From: an uncultured Porphyromonadaceae bacterium
Lineage (GTDB): Bacteria; Bacteroidota; Bacteroidia; Bacteroidales; Muribaculaceae
Length of the DNA stretch: 42,477 bases
Reading direction: 5' to 3'
Assembly: GCA_902495075.1 (NCBI GenBank)
Contig: CABUVO010000034.1
Coordinates: 1 to 42,477 of the forward strand
Below the pieces are notes generated by a model. It ran no database searches. It saw nothing but the letters and a program-made list of their open reading frames with translations, and was not told the origin of the DNA. Each line of letters opens with the position of its first letter. Within the stretch, counting starts at the first letter, position 1. Position numbers and translations under genes: made by a program. This document shows positions 1 through 8,208 of this stretch, in pieces.

Positions 1-201
1 ACATCAGTCTCTTGCGGAGAAACTGATTCTGACCTGCCGTTTTTTAAGGTCAACCGCCGGATGGTTTTCCGGCAAAGATTTATGAAAACTTCCAAACAAT
101 TGCTAAAGGATTTTTTCTCAACTTTTCGTAAACGTGTTGTAACTACCTAATACATAGGATACTATGAAATTAGGAAGGACTTGAAGTTTTGGCTTTACGT
201 T

Positions 202-750
202 ATGACAGACATCAGCACAGTGAGATGGTTCGTGATGAGGGATCTTAAGAGGCGCCACGCCTTGCGCCGCGCCTACCACGAACTTATGGAGAGAGGTTTT
301 GAGGTCTTCACGCCGATGCGCTGGACCGTCACCCAGAGAAAAGGAGTAAAAGTGCGCCAGGAGGAACCGATAATCGCCGACCTCCTCTTCGTCCGGTCAG
401 CCAAGGATCCCCTCGACCGGGCTGTCGCCAACATCAGCACATTGCAGTACCGCTACCGCCTGGGGCATTCCGCCAGCGAGCCGACCGTCGTGAGGGACAC
501 CGACATGGAGCGCTTCATCAACGCGGTGCGCAATTCTCAGAATGCTCGCTACTATCTTCCGGATGAGATCCGGAGCGAGATGTACGGCAAAGAGATCCGC
601 GTGGTTGGCGGTCCGTTCGACGGCTACACGGGGCGTCTTCTGTCGCTGCGTGGCTCCAAGACCAAGCGTCTTCTGGTTGAGCTTCCGGGCTTCCTCACCG
701 CCGCCGTCGAGGTGAGCCCCGACTACATCCAGTTCATCAGCGAGAATTAA
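202..750 (+). CDS. UpxY-like transcription antiterminator (NusG family)
   Basis: NusG-like regulator of the kind that heads Bacteroidales capsule loci, where it lets RNA polymerase read through early termination in its own long operon. The N-terminal NGN-type half carries a W-F-V strand near the start followed by a basic segment (RDLKRRHALRR). The C-terminal KOW-like part is visible as GKEIRVVGGPFDGYTG, a motif in which a glycine-rich turn binds the transcription machinery. I prefer ATG 202. An in-frame TTG at 181 would add seven residues, but AGGAAGG at 172-178 is too close to it. A six-codon frame (164-184) overlaps that TTG and may be chance. It lies 29 bp upstream of the initiating transferase. 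No UpxZ-like partner follows. The family is confident; the exact start is not. Confidence 0.85.
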   Translation: MTDISTVRWFVMRDLKRRHALRRAYHELMERGFEVFTPMRWTVTQRKGVKVRQEEPIIADLLFVRSAKDPLDRAVANISTLQYRYRLGHSASEPTVVRDTDMERFINAVRNSQNARYYLPDEIRSEMYGKEIRVVGGPFDGYTGRLLSLRGSKTKRLLVELPGFLTAAVEVSPDYIQFISEN

Positions 751-779
751 CCGCCCCACGGCAACTAACAAAACAACTC

Positions 780-1901
780 ATGACTTTCTGGCTAATCGTT
801 GACATTTTAGTATTATTATGCGTGATACTCCTCACGGGTATCATCATCCCCCAGATACTGCTCATTGCATTCAGGAAGAATCTTTTCGATGAGCCCGATC
901 CCCGTAAAATTCATAAGACCGAAGTGCCGCGACTCGGCGGCATAGCGTTCTTCCCTTCCATCATACTGACAGAGTTCCTGCTCTATGGCTTCGGCTCGAT
1001 GAGCCCCGACGAGGCTGTGCGCGCCCTGCTGCTGATCAATGTCCGCCCCATATGCTTCGTGGGAGCGGGAGCTATTTTGCTGTACCTCACCGGCATGGCA
1101 GACGATCTTGTCGGCGTCCGGTATAAGGCGAAGTTCATCATGCAGACTCTTACGGCGGTCCTCATAATAACCGGAGGATTACTTCTCGACAATCTCCATG
1201 GTTTTCTCGGAATAAGAGAAATGCCCGTGGGGGTTGCTGTGGCATTCACAATCCTGCTGACGGTATTCATAATCAATGCCATAAACCTCATTGACGGCAT
1301 CGACGGACTCGCCTCCGGGCTCAGCGCGATAGCCTGTGCCTTCTATGCCTTCGTCTTCTTCCGTGCGGGGCTGTATGTATTCTCCGCCTTTGCCGTCGCG
1401 ACATTCGGCGCGCTTGTGCCCTTCTATATCTACAATGTATTCGGCAACCCCGAGAAACACAAGAAGATATTCATGGGCGACACGGGGGCATTGACGATCG
1501 GGCTCTTCCTGGGTGTGATGAGCATCCGCATCTGCAGGGTCGACACATTCGCAAGCGGCGTGAATCCGGCGGTCATAGCGTTTGCCCCGCTGCTGATACC
1601 CTGCTTTGACGTGGTGCGCGTATACCTGCACCGTCTCAAGGCGCACCGCAACCCCTTCCTCCCCGACAAGACCCATATCCACCACAAGCTGCTGGCACTG
1701 GGCATGGGTCAGCGGGCGGCGATGATGACCATCATCTGCAGCTCGGCGCTTCTAACGGCAGCCAACTACTGGCTTTCGGAGCACATCGACATCACGTTGC
1801 TGTTCGCCAGCGACCTTGCAATGTGGCTTCTCCTCAACACACTCCTGACCCGGTCGATCCGGGCACGAGAGAAATCCCTCTCCCAGGTACTTTACGATTA
1901 A
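780..1901 (+). CDS. Polyprenyl-phosphate sugar-1-phosphate transferase (WecA/MraY family)
   Basis: Integral membrane enzyme that starts the repeat unit by moving a sugar-1-phosphate (in this family usually GlcNAc-1-P) from a UDP-sugar to undecaprenyl phosphate. Family motifs are visible in order: the DD pair in GMADDLVG (about residue 108), NAINLIDGIDGL (about 166-177), the FMGDTG loop (about 231) and the HIHHK cluster (about 300). Many hydrophobic segments run from the first residue, consistent with about 10-11 membrane helices and cytoplasmic catalytic loops. The length of 373 aa is normal for the family. It sits between the regulator and the export gene wza, so it is probably the committed first step of this polysaccharide. 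The exact sugar cannot be read from sequence. Confidence 0.9.
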   Translation: MTFWLIVDILVLLCVILLTGIIIPQILLIAFRKNLFDEPDPRKIHKTEVPRLGGIAFFPSIILTEFLLYGFGSMSPDEAVRALLLINVRPICFVGAGAILLYLTGMADDLVGVRYKAKFIMQTLTAVLIITGGLLLDNLHGFLGIREMPVGVAVAFTILLTVFIINAINLIDGIDGLASGLSAIACAFYAFVFFRAGLYVFSAFAVATFGALVPFYIYNVFGNPEKHKKIFMGDTGALTIGLFLGVMSIRICRVDTFASGVNPAVIAFAPLLIPCFDVVRVYLHRLKAHRNPFLPDKTHIHHKLLALGMGQRAAMMTIICSSALLTAANYWLSEHIDITLLFASDLAMWLLLNTLLTRSIRAREKSLSQVLYD

Positions 1902-1936
1902 TCATGCAATTCAACTCTCACAGGCGGAAAGTTGAA

Positions 1937-1978
1937 GTTTATAAGTTTAACTGAGCAAGGCTCTGTTTATAAGTTTAA
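1937..1978. repeat. Direct repeat of GTTTATAAGTTTAA
   Basis: The 14-base string GTTTATAAGTTTAA occurs at 1937-1950 and again at 1965-1978, with 14 bases between the copies. They lie in the 122-bp gap between the initiating transferase and the Wza-like gene. Each copy contains a sequence close to the Bacteroides -7 element (TAAGTTTA against TAnnTTTG), so a weak internal promoter is possible, but I see no clear -33 partner. Confidence 0.6.
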
Positions 1979-2023
1979 GATTTCGGAATTTAAATCACAC
2001 AATCATAAGCAAGTGACCACAAT

Positions 2024-2818
2024 ATGAATCTAAAGAATATAGTCACAACCGCAGCATTATTGTTCATGCTGTTCGTTTCATCATGTTCCACCCCTCGGAA
2101 CATCGCCTACATGCAGAACACTGTCTTCGGTCAGGAAGAGGCGATCGCAAACCTGAATGAAATCAAGATCCAGCCCAAAGACAAGCTGTCGATAGTGGTG
2201 TCATGCAAGGAACCGGAGCTGGCGCGGCTGTTCAATCTCGTTCAAGCCTCAAACCGGGTAGGACAAGAAGGCACTCAGCAATCTGACGGCAATGTTTCTG
2301 TATATACCGTGGACAGTTACGGAGACATAATGTTCCCGGTCTTGGGGAAAGTGCATATCTCGGGGCTGACAAGAGAACAGATAAGCGAGAAGATCGCACA
2401 GGAACTCATCAACGGCAAATGGGTAAGCGATCCCATCGTTACCGTAGAATACGCCAACCTTCATTTCTCAGTCGTAGGCGAGGTGACGAGTCCCGGCACA
2501 TATGCCATATCAAACGACCAGGTCACACTCCTTGAGGCGCTCTCAAAGGCAGGGGACCTCACACCCTATGGGGAAAGAGAGATAACCGTAATACGAGAAG
2601 AGGGTGGAAAACGCATAAAATATCTGGTGGACCTTAGAGATAACAATCTTTTTGAATCTCCGGCATATTATCTTAAGCAGAATGACATAATCTACGTTCA
2701 GCCGAACAAGGCAGTGGCGCGGCAGGCGGAAGATAATCCGAACAATCTCAAATCCATAAGCATGTGGATTTCAATCGCATCTTTCCTGACCACGATCGCA
2801 GTACTCATCTTCAAATAA
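2024..2818 (+). CDS. Wza-like polysaccharide export lipoprotein
   Basis: Outer-membrane export protein for a Wzx/Wzy-made polysaccharide. A lipoprotein signal ends in the lipobox FVSSC with Cys21 as the predicted lipidation site. Residues about 45-140 form a polysaccharide-export (Poly_export) domain starting IQPKDKLSIVVS. A soluble SLBB-type domain follows (LHFSVVGEVTSPGTYAIS, about 145 onward). A C-terminal hydrophobic helix (SMWISIASFLTTIAVLIF) ends the protein. At 264 aa it is shorter than E. coli Wza but the usual size in Bacteroidales, which lack the extra SLBB repeat. The gene is 34 bp ahead of the Wzc-like gene, the expected inner-membrane partner. Confidence 0.9.
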   Translation: MNLKNIVTTAALLFMLFVSSCSTPRNIAYMQNTVFGQEEAIANLNEIKIQPKDKLSIVVSCKEPELARLFNLVQASNRVGQEGTQQSDGNVSVYTVDSYGDIMFPVLGKVHISGLTREQISEKIAQELINGKWVSDPIVTVEYANLHFSVVGEVTSPGTYAISNDQVTLLEALSKAGDLTPYGEREITVIREEGGKRIKYLVDLRDNNLFESPAYYLKQNDIIYVQPNKAVARQAEDNPNNLKSISMWISIASFLTTIAVLIFK

Positions 2819-2852
2819 TCATCAAGTAACTTACTCCATCAAATCCGGAACA

Positions 2853-5279
2853 ATGGCAGCAAACAATACACAGCAGCAACCATTAAGAAGGAATGCGCAA
2901 CAGATCAACAACGGGCTGACGCTCAAAAGCATCGTTGCATTCGCAGTGTCCAAATGGTACTGGTTTGTCATCTCGCTCATCATCACAATGTCGGTAGCCG
3001 CAGTATATCTCATGAAAACCACTCCTGAGTATACGCGCACGGCATCCCTGCTGATAAAGAACGAAGACAAGAACGGAGGGTCGGGCACATCAATAGACAT
3101 GTCCGAACTTGGTCTGGTGCAGAACAACACCAACCTTGAGAATGAGATACGCATTGTCAAATCTCCGGCATTGATGAAGGAGGTTGTGTCGCGCCTTGAC
3201 CTCAATGACCACTACACTGTCAAGGAAGGTCTTAGAAGCGTGATACTTTACAAGCACTCACCCGTATTGTTCGCAGAGAAAGATTCGGCAGGGAACGCCA
3301 CTGTATCTTTTGACTTTCTCCTTGGCGACAAAGAGAAAATCGATATTTCTAATGTCAGGCTGAATGATGTTACCGTGGATAAGACATTCACGGTAACCTT
3401 CGGTGACTCAATAAAAATAGGGAATACCTCACTCGCCGTAATAAAACCGGAATGGGATGCATCCGGGCTGCAGGGAAAGACGATACATTACGTCCATACG
3501 CCGGTAAAGGTTACTGCCAACGCCCTTTCATATCGCATTAGAGCCGTTTTAAGCAACGATAAGTCATCAATCATAGACATCTCCATTACGCGTCCTTCCA
3601 TAGATGAGGCTGATGACATACTTGAGACCCTGATCCAGGTCTACAACGAACGTTGGATCCGCGACAAGAATCAGATAGCGGTCTCGACATCGCGTTTCAT
3701 CAGCGAGCGGCTCGGAGTGATTGAGAAGGAGCTGGGAAATGTAGACTCCGACATATCATCCTACAAGTCTGAGCATCTTCTTCCCGATGTCGGGGCGGCA
3801 ACAAGCATGTACATGGCTCAGTCATCGGAAGCCCAGGCAGCCATCGTAGACCTCAACAACCAGATATCAGTAGCCGAAATGGTGAGGAGTCAGCTCTCCG
3901 GCGATTCCTTCGACCAGCCGCTGCCAACCAACACAGGGATTGTAAACGCCGACATCGAGAATGCCATCGGGCAGTACAACAACATCGTCATCGAGCGCAA
4001 CCGCCTCCTTGAATCCACAAGCGAGGTGAACCCCGTGGTCAAGGACCGCACGCAAGCCCTGAGGATACTGAAAGGAAACATCATGGCGTCAATCAACGCC
4101 TACATTGCCACACTCCGCGCCCAGATGTCGAACGCACGGCGACAGGCAAATGTAACGACAAGCAAGATAGCCGCCAATCCCAATCAGGCTAAATATCTGC
4201 TGAGCGTAGAGCGTCAGCAGAAGGTAAAGGAATCACTCTACCTCTTCCTCCTCCAGAAACGCGAGGAGAACGAGCTGACCCAGGCATTCACCGCCTACAA
4301 CACGAGCATGGTGGAGGAACCGCACGGAAGCATGGCTCCGACCTTCCCCAAAAGAAATAATATACTCGTCATTGCATTTATGCTCGGGCTTACAATCCCT
4401 CTTGCCATTTTCTTCATTCGTGAATCTCTCGATACCAAAATTCGCGGCAAGAAAGACCTGGCATCGCTCAAGATCCCTTATCTCGGTGAAATACCGTCGG
4501 TAGAAAAGAAGGCACACGGCTTTGCAAGACTAAGAAAACAACAGCCCGCGGAACGTAAGATTGTTGTCGAAGCCCGCAGCAGAGACATGATAAACGAAGC
4601 GTTCCGTGTGCTTCGCACCAACCTCGAATACATGGGTGCGAACGCAGAAGACAAGAATTGCAAGGTAATTGCCGTGACATCTGCCAATCCCGGATCCGGA
4701 AAGACATTCATCTCCATTAACCTTGCAAAGGTCCTTGCGGTCAAGGGCAAGCGCGTGCTTGTTGTGGACCTTGACCTCCGCAAAGGTTCCCTTTCCAAGA
4801 TGATCGGCAAACCCGAACATGGCATCACCGACTATCTTGTCGGAAAGGCGGACGAGAGTAACATCATTCTGCATAAGATAGATGAAACCGACACCCTTGA
4901 TGCAATAGGCGTGGGCACGGTACCTCCCAACCCCGCCGAACTCCTCTCGAGCGAGAAACTTGACCGCCTCATCGAAAAATACCGGGAGGAATTCGACTTC
5001 ATCATCCTTGACTGCCCACCCGTTGAGATGGTGACCGACGCCAAGATAATCAACCGCGTGGCAGACACCACCCTCTTTGTGGTGCGTGCCGGACTTTTGG
5101 AGAAGGACGAGCTCCCCGGCATACAGGAATACTACGACCAGAGCCGTTACTGCAACATGGCTATCCTCCTCAACGGCACCGACATTCATTCCGGCTACGG
5201 ATACCACCGCTACGGCTACCACTACGGCTACGGCAAAGGATATGGTTACGGTTACGGATATGCAAACATTTCAGAGTAA
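2853..5279 (+). CDS. Wzc-like chain-length regulator and BY-type tyrosine kinase
   Basis: Inner-membrane co-polymerase that sets chain length and, through tyrosine autophosphorylation, cycles export. A Wzz domain begins after a first membrane helix (WYWFVISLIITMSVAAVYLM, about residues 30-50). Long coiled periplasmic segments follow, then a second helix near residue 500-520 (NILVIAFMLGLTIPLAIFFI). The cytoplasmic kinase has Walker A SANPGSGKT (about 610), Walker A' VLVVDLDLRKG (about 636) and Walker B FIILDCPP (about 717). The C-terminus is a tyrosine cluster with ten Tyr in Gly-Tyr repeats, the expected phosphorylation tail. It is an 808-aa fused form, not split as in Firmicutes. It is the last gene with backbone-like base composition before the AT-rich core. 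Confidence 0.92.
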   Translation: MAANNTQQQPLRRNAQQINNGLTLKSIVAFAVSKWYWFVISLIITMSVAAVYLMKTTPEYTRTASLLIKNEDKNGGSGTSIDMSELGLVQNNTNLENEIRIVKSPALMKEVVSRLDLNDHYTVKEGLRSVILYKHSPVLFAEKDSAGNATVSFDFLLGDKEKIDISNVRLNDVTVDKTFTVTFGDSIKIGNTSLAVIKPEWDASGLQGKTIHYVHTPVKVTANALSYRIRAVLSNDKSSIIDISITRPSIDEADDILETLIQVYNERWIRDKNQIAVSTSRFISERLGVIEKELGNVDSDISSYKSEHLLPDVGAATSMYMAQSSEAQAAIVDLNNQISVAEMVRSQLSGDSFDQPLPTNTGIVNADIENAIGQYNNIVIERNRLLESTSEVNPVVKDRTQALRILKGNIMASINAYIATLRAQMSNARRQANVTTSKIAANPNQAKYLLSVERQQKVKESLYLFLLQKREENELTQAFTAYNTSMVEEPHGSMAPTFPKRNNILVIAFMLGLTIPLAIFFIRESLDTKIRGKKDLASLKIPYLGEIPSVEKKAHGFARLRKQQPAERKIVVEARSRDMINEAFRVLRTNLEYMGANAEDKNCKVIAVTSANPGSGKTFISINLAKVLAVKGKRVLVVDLDLRKGSLSKMIGKPEHGITDYLVGKADESNIILHKIDETDTLDAIGVGTVPPNPAELLSSEKLDRLIEKYREEFDFIILDCPPVEMVTDAKIINRVADTTLFVVRAGLLEKDELPGIQEYYDQSRYCNMAILLNGTDIHSGYGYHRYGYHYGYGKGYGYGYGYANISE

Positions 5280-5364
5280 GATAATAATATTAAAAAAAAC
5301 ACGTTTATATAAATAATTATTTAAAATAAAGTGTTATTACAATATAATCTGAGACTTTATATTG

Positions 5365-6168
5365 ATGTGTATAACTGGTAAATTACATACAGCGAAAGAG
5401 AAACATTCTCTTGTTGAAGCTTTTTTGAGTATTGGAATTCAAGGAGAAATCCCATCATTTGAAGAAATTCAAAAGCTTCTCGAAGGAGGAAACTTCAACA
5501 GCATGTTTGAAAAAGTAGAGCCTGTTAGAAACATGGTCTCATTAACAAGCCCGACCGAAGGTAACAACAGCTCGCAAGAACTGCCCAATTCCGCCACCAG
5601 GGGATTTAAGATTATCGGCTTCAACAATGGAAGAGCTGAACGTTATATTCAATTAAATCCTATAGGTCCTTCCAATGCGGTGCTTTCATTTCACACAACA
5701 GATTATATTCGTTGGGATGATTTCAAAAGTCAGCTTAAAGAAGATATAGAAGCAATTGCAAAGATCTTAGGATCATCTAATGTCTCTTTTTTTGCCACAT
5801 CATTCATTGATAGCTTTTTCTATGATAAATCGGAGGATTATGATGGGAAAGCCTTATTTAACATACACTCAACCCGTTTATCAGAAGATGCCATTTCTCA
5901 AAATCTGATGGACTTCAAGCAGATTATGAAAAAGGAAAAAGGCAACCGGACCTATCAGGATAATTTATCAGTGAGCGTATATGATCGTGATGATTCCAAA
6001 AGAATCGAAATAATAAGCAACATCACGTTCCCAATTGAACCGGAACAATTTTCGGAGTTGATATCGGAAGATGATTTTTACGACACACTTGATTTTGCTC
6101 ATAATGAGAACAAGACTATGCTGCGGGATATTCTCAATGAAGAAATCATTAAAATAATAAAATTATGA
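5365..6168 (+). CDS. TIGR04255-like protein of unknown function
   Basis: About 268 aa with no signal peptide or membrane helix. The layout resembles TIGR04255 proteins: an N-terminal VEAFLSIGIQG strand, a central 'LSFHTTDYIRWDDFKSQL' segment with the F/W pattern, a beta-rich middle, and a C-terminal LDFAHNENKTMLRDILNEE helix like the family's D-x-x-H ending. This is recognition by pattern only. I choose ATG 5365; a TTG three bases earlier is in frame. The stop overlaps the next gene by 4 bp (ATGA), so the two are probably translated together. It is the first AT-rich gene after wzc and shows no link to polysaccharide chemistry, which suggests an inserted cassette. Function unknown. Confidence 0.55.
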   Translation: MCITGKLHTAKEKHSLVEAFLSIGIQGEIPSFEEIQKLLEGGNFNSMFEKVEPVRNMVSLTSPTEGNNSSQELPNSATRGFKIIGFNNGRAERYIQLNPIGPSNAVLSFHTTDYIRWDDFKSQLKEDIEAIAKILGSSNVSFFATSFIDSFFYDKSEDYDGKALFNIHSTRLSEDAISQNLMDFKQIMKKEKGNRTYQDNLSVSVYDRDDSKRIEIISNITFPIEPEQFSELISEDDFYDTLDFAHNENKTMLRDILNEEIIKIIKL

Positions 6169-6689
6169 TTTTTTCAGATTCAGCATACGCCATAGAAACA
6201 AATGTCGCTTTAAATGATTCAAGGCACTATGAACCTGAGTTTTCCGACAATACAAATAGGTATTTCAAATTCATTATAGGACCCAATTCATGCATGACAG
6301 ACAGAATTGTGTCTGTAAAAAATCGGATTAGTGAAATAAGCATTCTTAATGACGATTGGGATTTTCAGGGCGCTTCCGCAATAGACCAGAAAGTAATAAA
6401 AAATTGCTATAAATTCATCGATGCCCTCAATATAAAAGGGTTTGGATTTCTCCTGAATAAAGAAGACATATTCCCGACTCCATATGGCACAATTGTTGTT
6501 GACCTCAAAGTTCCCATTGGATTAATTTCCATTGAGATCGGCAGTCATCAGATCGGATATTTCACAGAATATGAAGGAGGGAAAGAAAACGAATATAATG
6601 ATGGGATTGAAACAGACTTTCGTTCGCTACCTTCAGAATTGTCTGATATTCTTTCAGAAGATGCTGTTCCAAGATTCCAATATGCCTAA
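6165..6689 (+). CDS. Uncharacterised protein, second gene of the TIGR04255-type cassette
   Basis: 174 aa, soluble, acidic, no signal peptide. Visible landmarks are LNDDWDFQGASAID near residue 60-73 (a Trp-Asp/Gly-Ala motif followed by a helix NCYKFIDAL), PTPYGTIVVDL, and IEIGSHQIGYFTEYEGG, a beta-strand pair. I have the impression that small proteins with a comparable 'WD-x-x-GA ... P-x-x-x-G-x-I ... IEI' pattern occur beside TIGR04255 genes elsewhere, but cannot verify it here. It overlaps the previous gene by 4 bp and the next by 8 bp, strong evidence for a three-gene unit. No catalytic motif is evident, so no function is assigned. Confidence 0.6.
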   Translation: MIFSDSAYAIETNVALNDSRHYEPEFSDNTNRYFKFIIGPNSCMTDRIVSVKNRISEISILNDDWDFQGASAIDQKVIKNCYKFIDALNIKGFGFLLNKEDIFPTPYGTIVVDLKVPIGLISIEIGSHQIGYFTEYEGGKENEYNDGIETDFRSLPSELSDILSEDAVPRFQYA

Positions 6690-7221
6690 AATTATTATCC
6701 CAAGAGTAATTTCTCCTAATGAGAGATGCCTTAGGTTATTATTTTATCCCTTTGGCTACAAAAATAAAATTAGAAAAGAGGCGTTTATGCCTCCGGTAGA
6801 CTCGACTGATATCTCCATTCATCGCCTGGACTATACAACACTTGAACGGTGCAAAGAACTTGGATACAAAATTCATGAAGAGAGACAAAAGAAACAACTC
6901 TCAATGCCGGGCATTCCGCTTTCAGAATTTGTAGGAATGGCTATAATCTTAGCATCTCTTATAGAAGAAGCAAATAAGTATGCTGAAGATGAAGGTATAG
7001 ACATCAAAGCGATGATAGCATATGGTCCAATGCACAACAATGAGTACATATTGGACCGAGATGTTTACGTTGATGATCCAGATATTGATATGCCCATGCA
7101 TGCAGATATCCGCTACAATAAAGTCTGCGAAAAAGGAGAAGTCCAGACACAGATGAGAAAATATGCTAAATTTCTCGCCGATCATATAGAAACTTTGCAC
7201 TTGATACAATCTTCCCGGTGA
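6682..7221 (+). CDS. Uncharacterised protein with P-x-HADI motif, third gene of the cassette
   Basis: 179 aa from ATG 6682, which overlaps the upstream stop by 8 bp. The open frame reaches back to 6532, but that part duplicates coding sequence of the previous gene, so I reject the longer form. Landmarks are an N-terminal REAF-like segment (RKEAFMPPVD) followed by ISIHRLD, a helical middle, and DPDIDMPMHADIRY near the C-terminus followed by a helix that ends the protein. The 'K-x-A-F-x-P ... S-x-x-R ... P-x-HADI' order resembles a widespread family of uncharacterised small proteins that I recall but cannot name with certainty. There is no signal peptide and no membrane helix. Confidence 0.6.
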   Translation: MPKIIIPRVISPNERCLRLLFYPFGYKNKIRKEAFMPPVDSTDISIHRLDYTTLERCKELGYKIHEERQKKQLSMPGIPLSEFVGMAIILASLIEEANKYAEDEGIDIKAMIAYGPMHNNEYILDRDVYVDDPDIDMPMHADIRYNKVCEKGEVQTQMRKYAKFLADHIETLHLIQSSR

Positions 7222-7318
7222 CTGAATATCTCATTCTCAACTAATATTGTTTATACAACATTAGATTTCTCAGAATGTTAGTATCCATTATAAAAACAGC
7301 TCTTGAAGATTGCATAAA

Positions 7319-7339
7319 CTCAGTCAATGCTCAGTCAAT
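7319..7339. repeat. Tandem 10-base repeat CTCAGTCAAT
   Basis: CTCAGTCAAT occurs at 7319-7328 and at 7330-7339, separated by one base. It lies in the 210-bp spacer between the three-gene cassette and the next orphan gene. It could be a binding site or simple slippage; nothing else in the spacer is recognisable. Confidence 0.5.
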
Positions 7340-7431
7340 CTTAATCTGAAAACATATTGTCTGTTGTGTGAAATAGGCATTGTAAACAGAATGTCAACAA
7401 ATCATTTATCCGGTATTTATCAGATTCACAT

Positions 7432-7893
7432 ATGGAAATGCATTATTACGAATCACTTTCACAACTAACCATTGATGAATTATATGTTGCCATAGGTGAG
7501 AGATTGACTGAGGGAAATACATTCGAAGGAGATAATTCATATCATGAAAATCTAAATATAATGGAAGGATTGTTTGATGACTCATTATCCAATATATTTG
7601 ATTTTTTCAAACAATTGATAATTCTTATTAAAAATAAAACACGTAATTTAAATAGAATTGGGCACGAATGGGTCGACAACAATATAATCCTCTTCCGTTC
7701 TGCTATCTGTAAGAATGAAAAAATAATAAAATTCTCAGAGTCGGAAGATGAGGCGATCCTATTTGAGATAATACTCGGAATAATTTTAGGTAAAAGTGAT
7801 ATTTCAATAGATATTGCATCTCTCCTGACAATGGTAATTGTGAAAAATGGGATATATAAATTTTGTTCTTTTCCCGTACCATTAAACCGATAA
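7432..7893 (+). CDS. Hypothetical protein, 153 aa
   Basis: I do not recognise this gene. It is a small protein, probably mostly helical, with an acidic N-terminal third, a basic stretch in the middle (IKNKTRNLNRIGHEW) and a C-terminal segment that alternates hydrophobic and charged residues (ISIDIASLLTMVIVKNGIYKFC). The C-terminal stretch is hydrophobic but short and broken, so I do not call it a membrane helix. It starts at ATG 7432 after a 210-bp spacer and is not coupled to its neighbours. Base composition is AT-rich like the rest of the capsule core. It may be a stand-alone cargo gene or belong functionally with the preceding three-gene cassette; the sequence does not decide this. Confidence 0.55.
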   Translation: MEMHYYESLSQLTIDELYVAIGERLTEGNTFEGDNSYHENLNIMEGLFDDSLSNIFDFFKQLIILIKNKTRNLNRIGHEWVDNNIILFRSAICKNEKIIKFSESEDEAILFEIILGIILGKSDISIDIASLLTMVIVKNGIYKFCSFPVPLNR

Positions 7894-8208
7894 GACCCTT
7901 TTTCATATTCTAAACATAAGGATGGAATCAAATTAAATAGATAATATACATTGGGGCATTTCGTACATCGTCTGCTTGTTCATTTATATTATTTCCGCAA
8001 TTCTCATCAGAGCTATGCCTGGATATATCCTTATTCAACTTGCAGAAATTCCTCAAAAACAACCGCGCATATTATATACGTTTAATTTGGTCACCTACTT
8101 AAGCCAAAAGCAATATTACTACGACAATCGGGATGTGCTCAGTATTACGATGTTCTATTTGCAGTATCGGCACACTTATTAGATTCATAGCAAAAATTGG
8201 GTTGTTGT
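7894..8208. other. Gene-poor AT-rich spacer before wzx
   Basis: This stretch of about 315 bp holds no gene I can support. A 68-codon frame (7976-8182) has no recognisable family and no sensible start context. I see no convincing promoter, hairpin or repeat. It may be a scar where the unrelated upstream genes meet the capsule core. Confidence 0.4.

Noticed and set aside
1..150. An open frame from base 1 to a stop near 150 (plus strand)
   Set aside because: About 49 codons, no recognisable motif and cut by the window edge. Another frame is open for most of it too, so it is probably chance.
4530..5222. A 230-codon minus-strand frame under the Wzc kinase
   Set aside because: Shadow of the kinase domain; no recognisable family.
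6532..6681. Longer start for the HADI-motif gene
   Set aside because: This part lies inside the previous gene's coding sequence in another frame; the family-like motif begins only after ATG 6682.
7976..8182. A 68-codon frame before the flippase gene
   Set aside because: No family, no clear start context, and the codon composition is that of AT-rich spacer.
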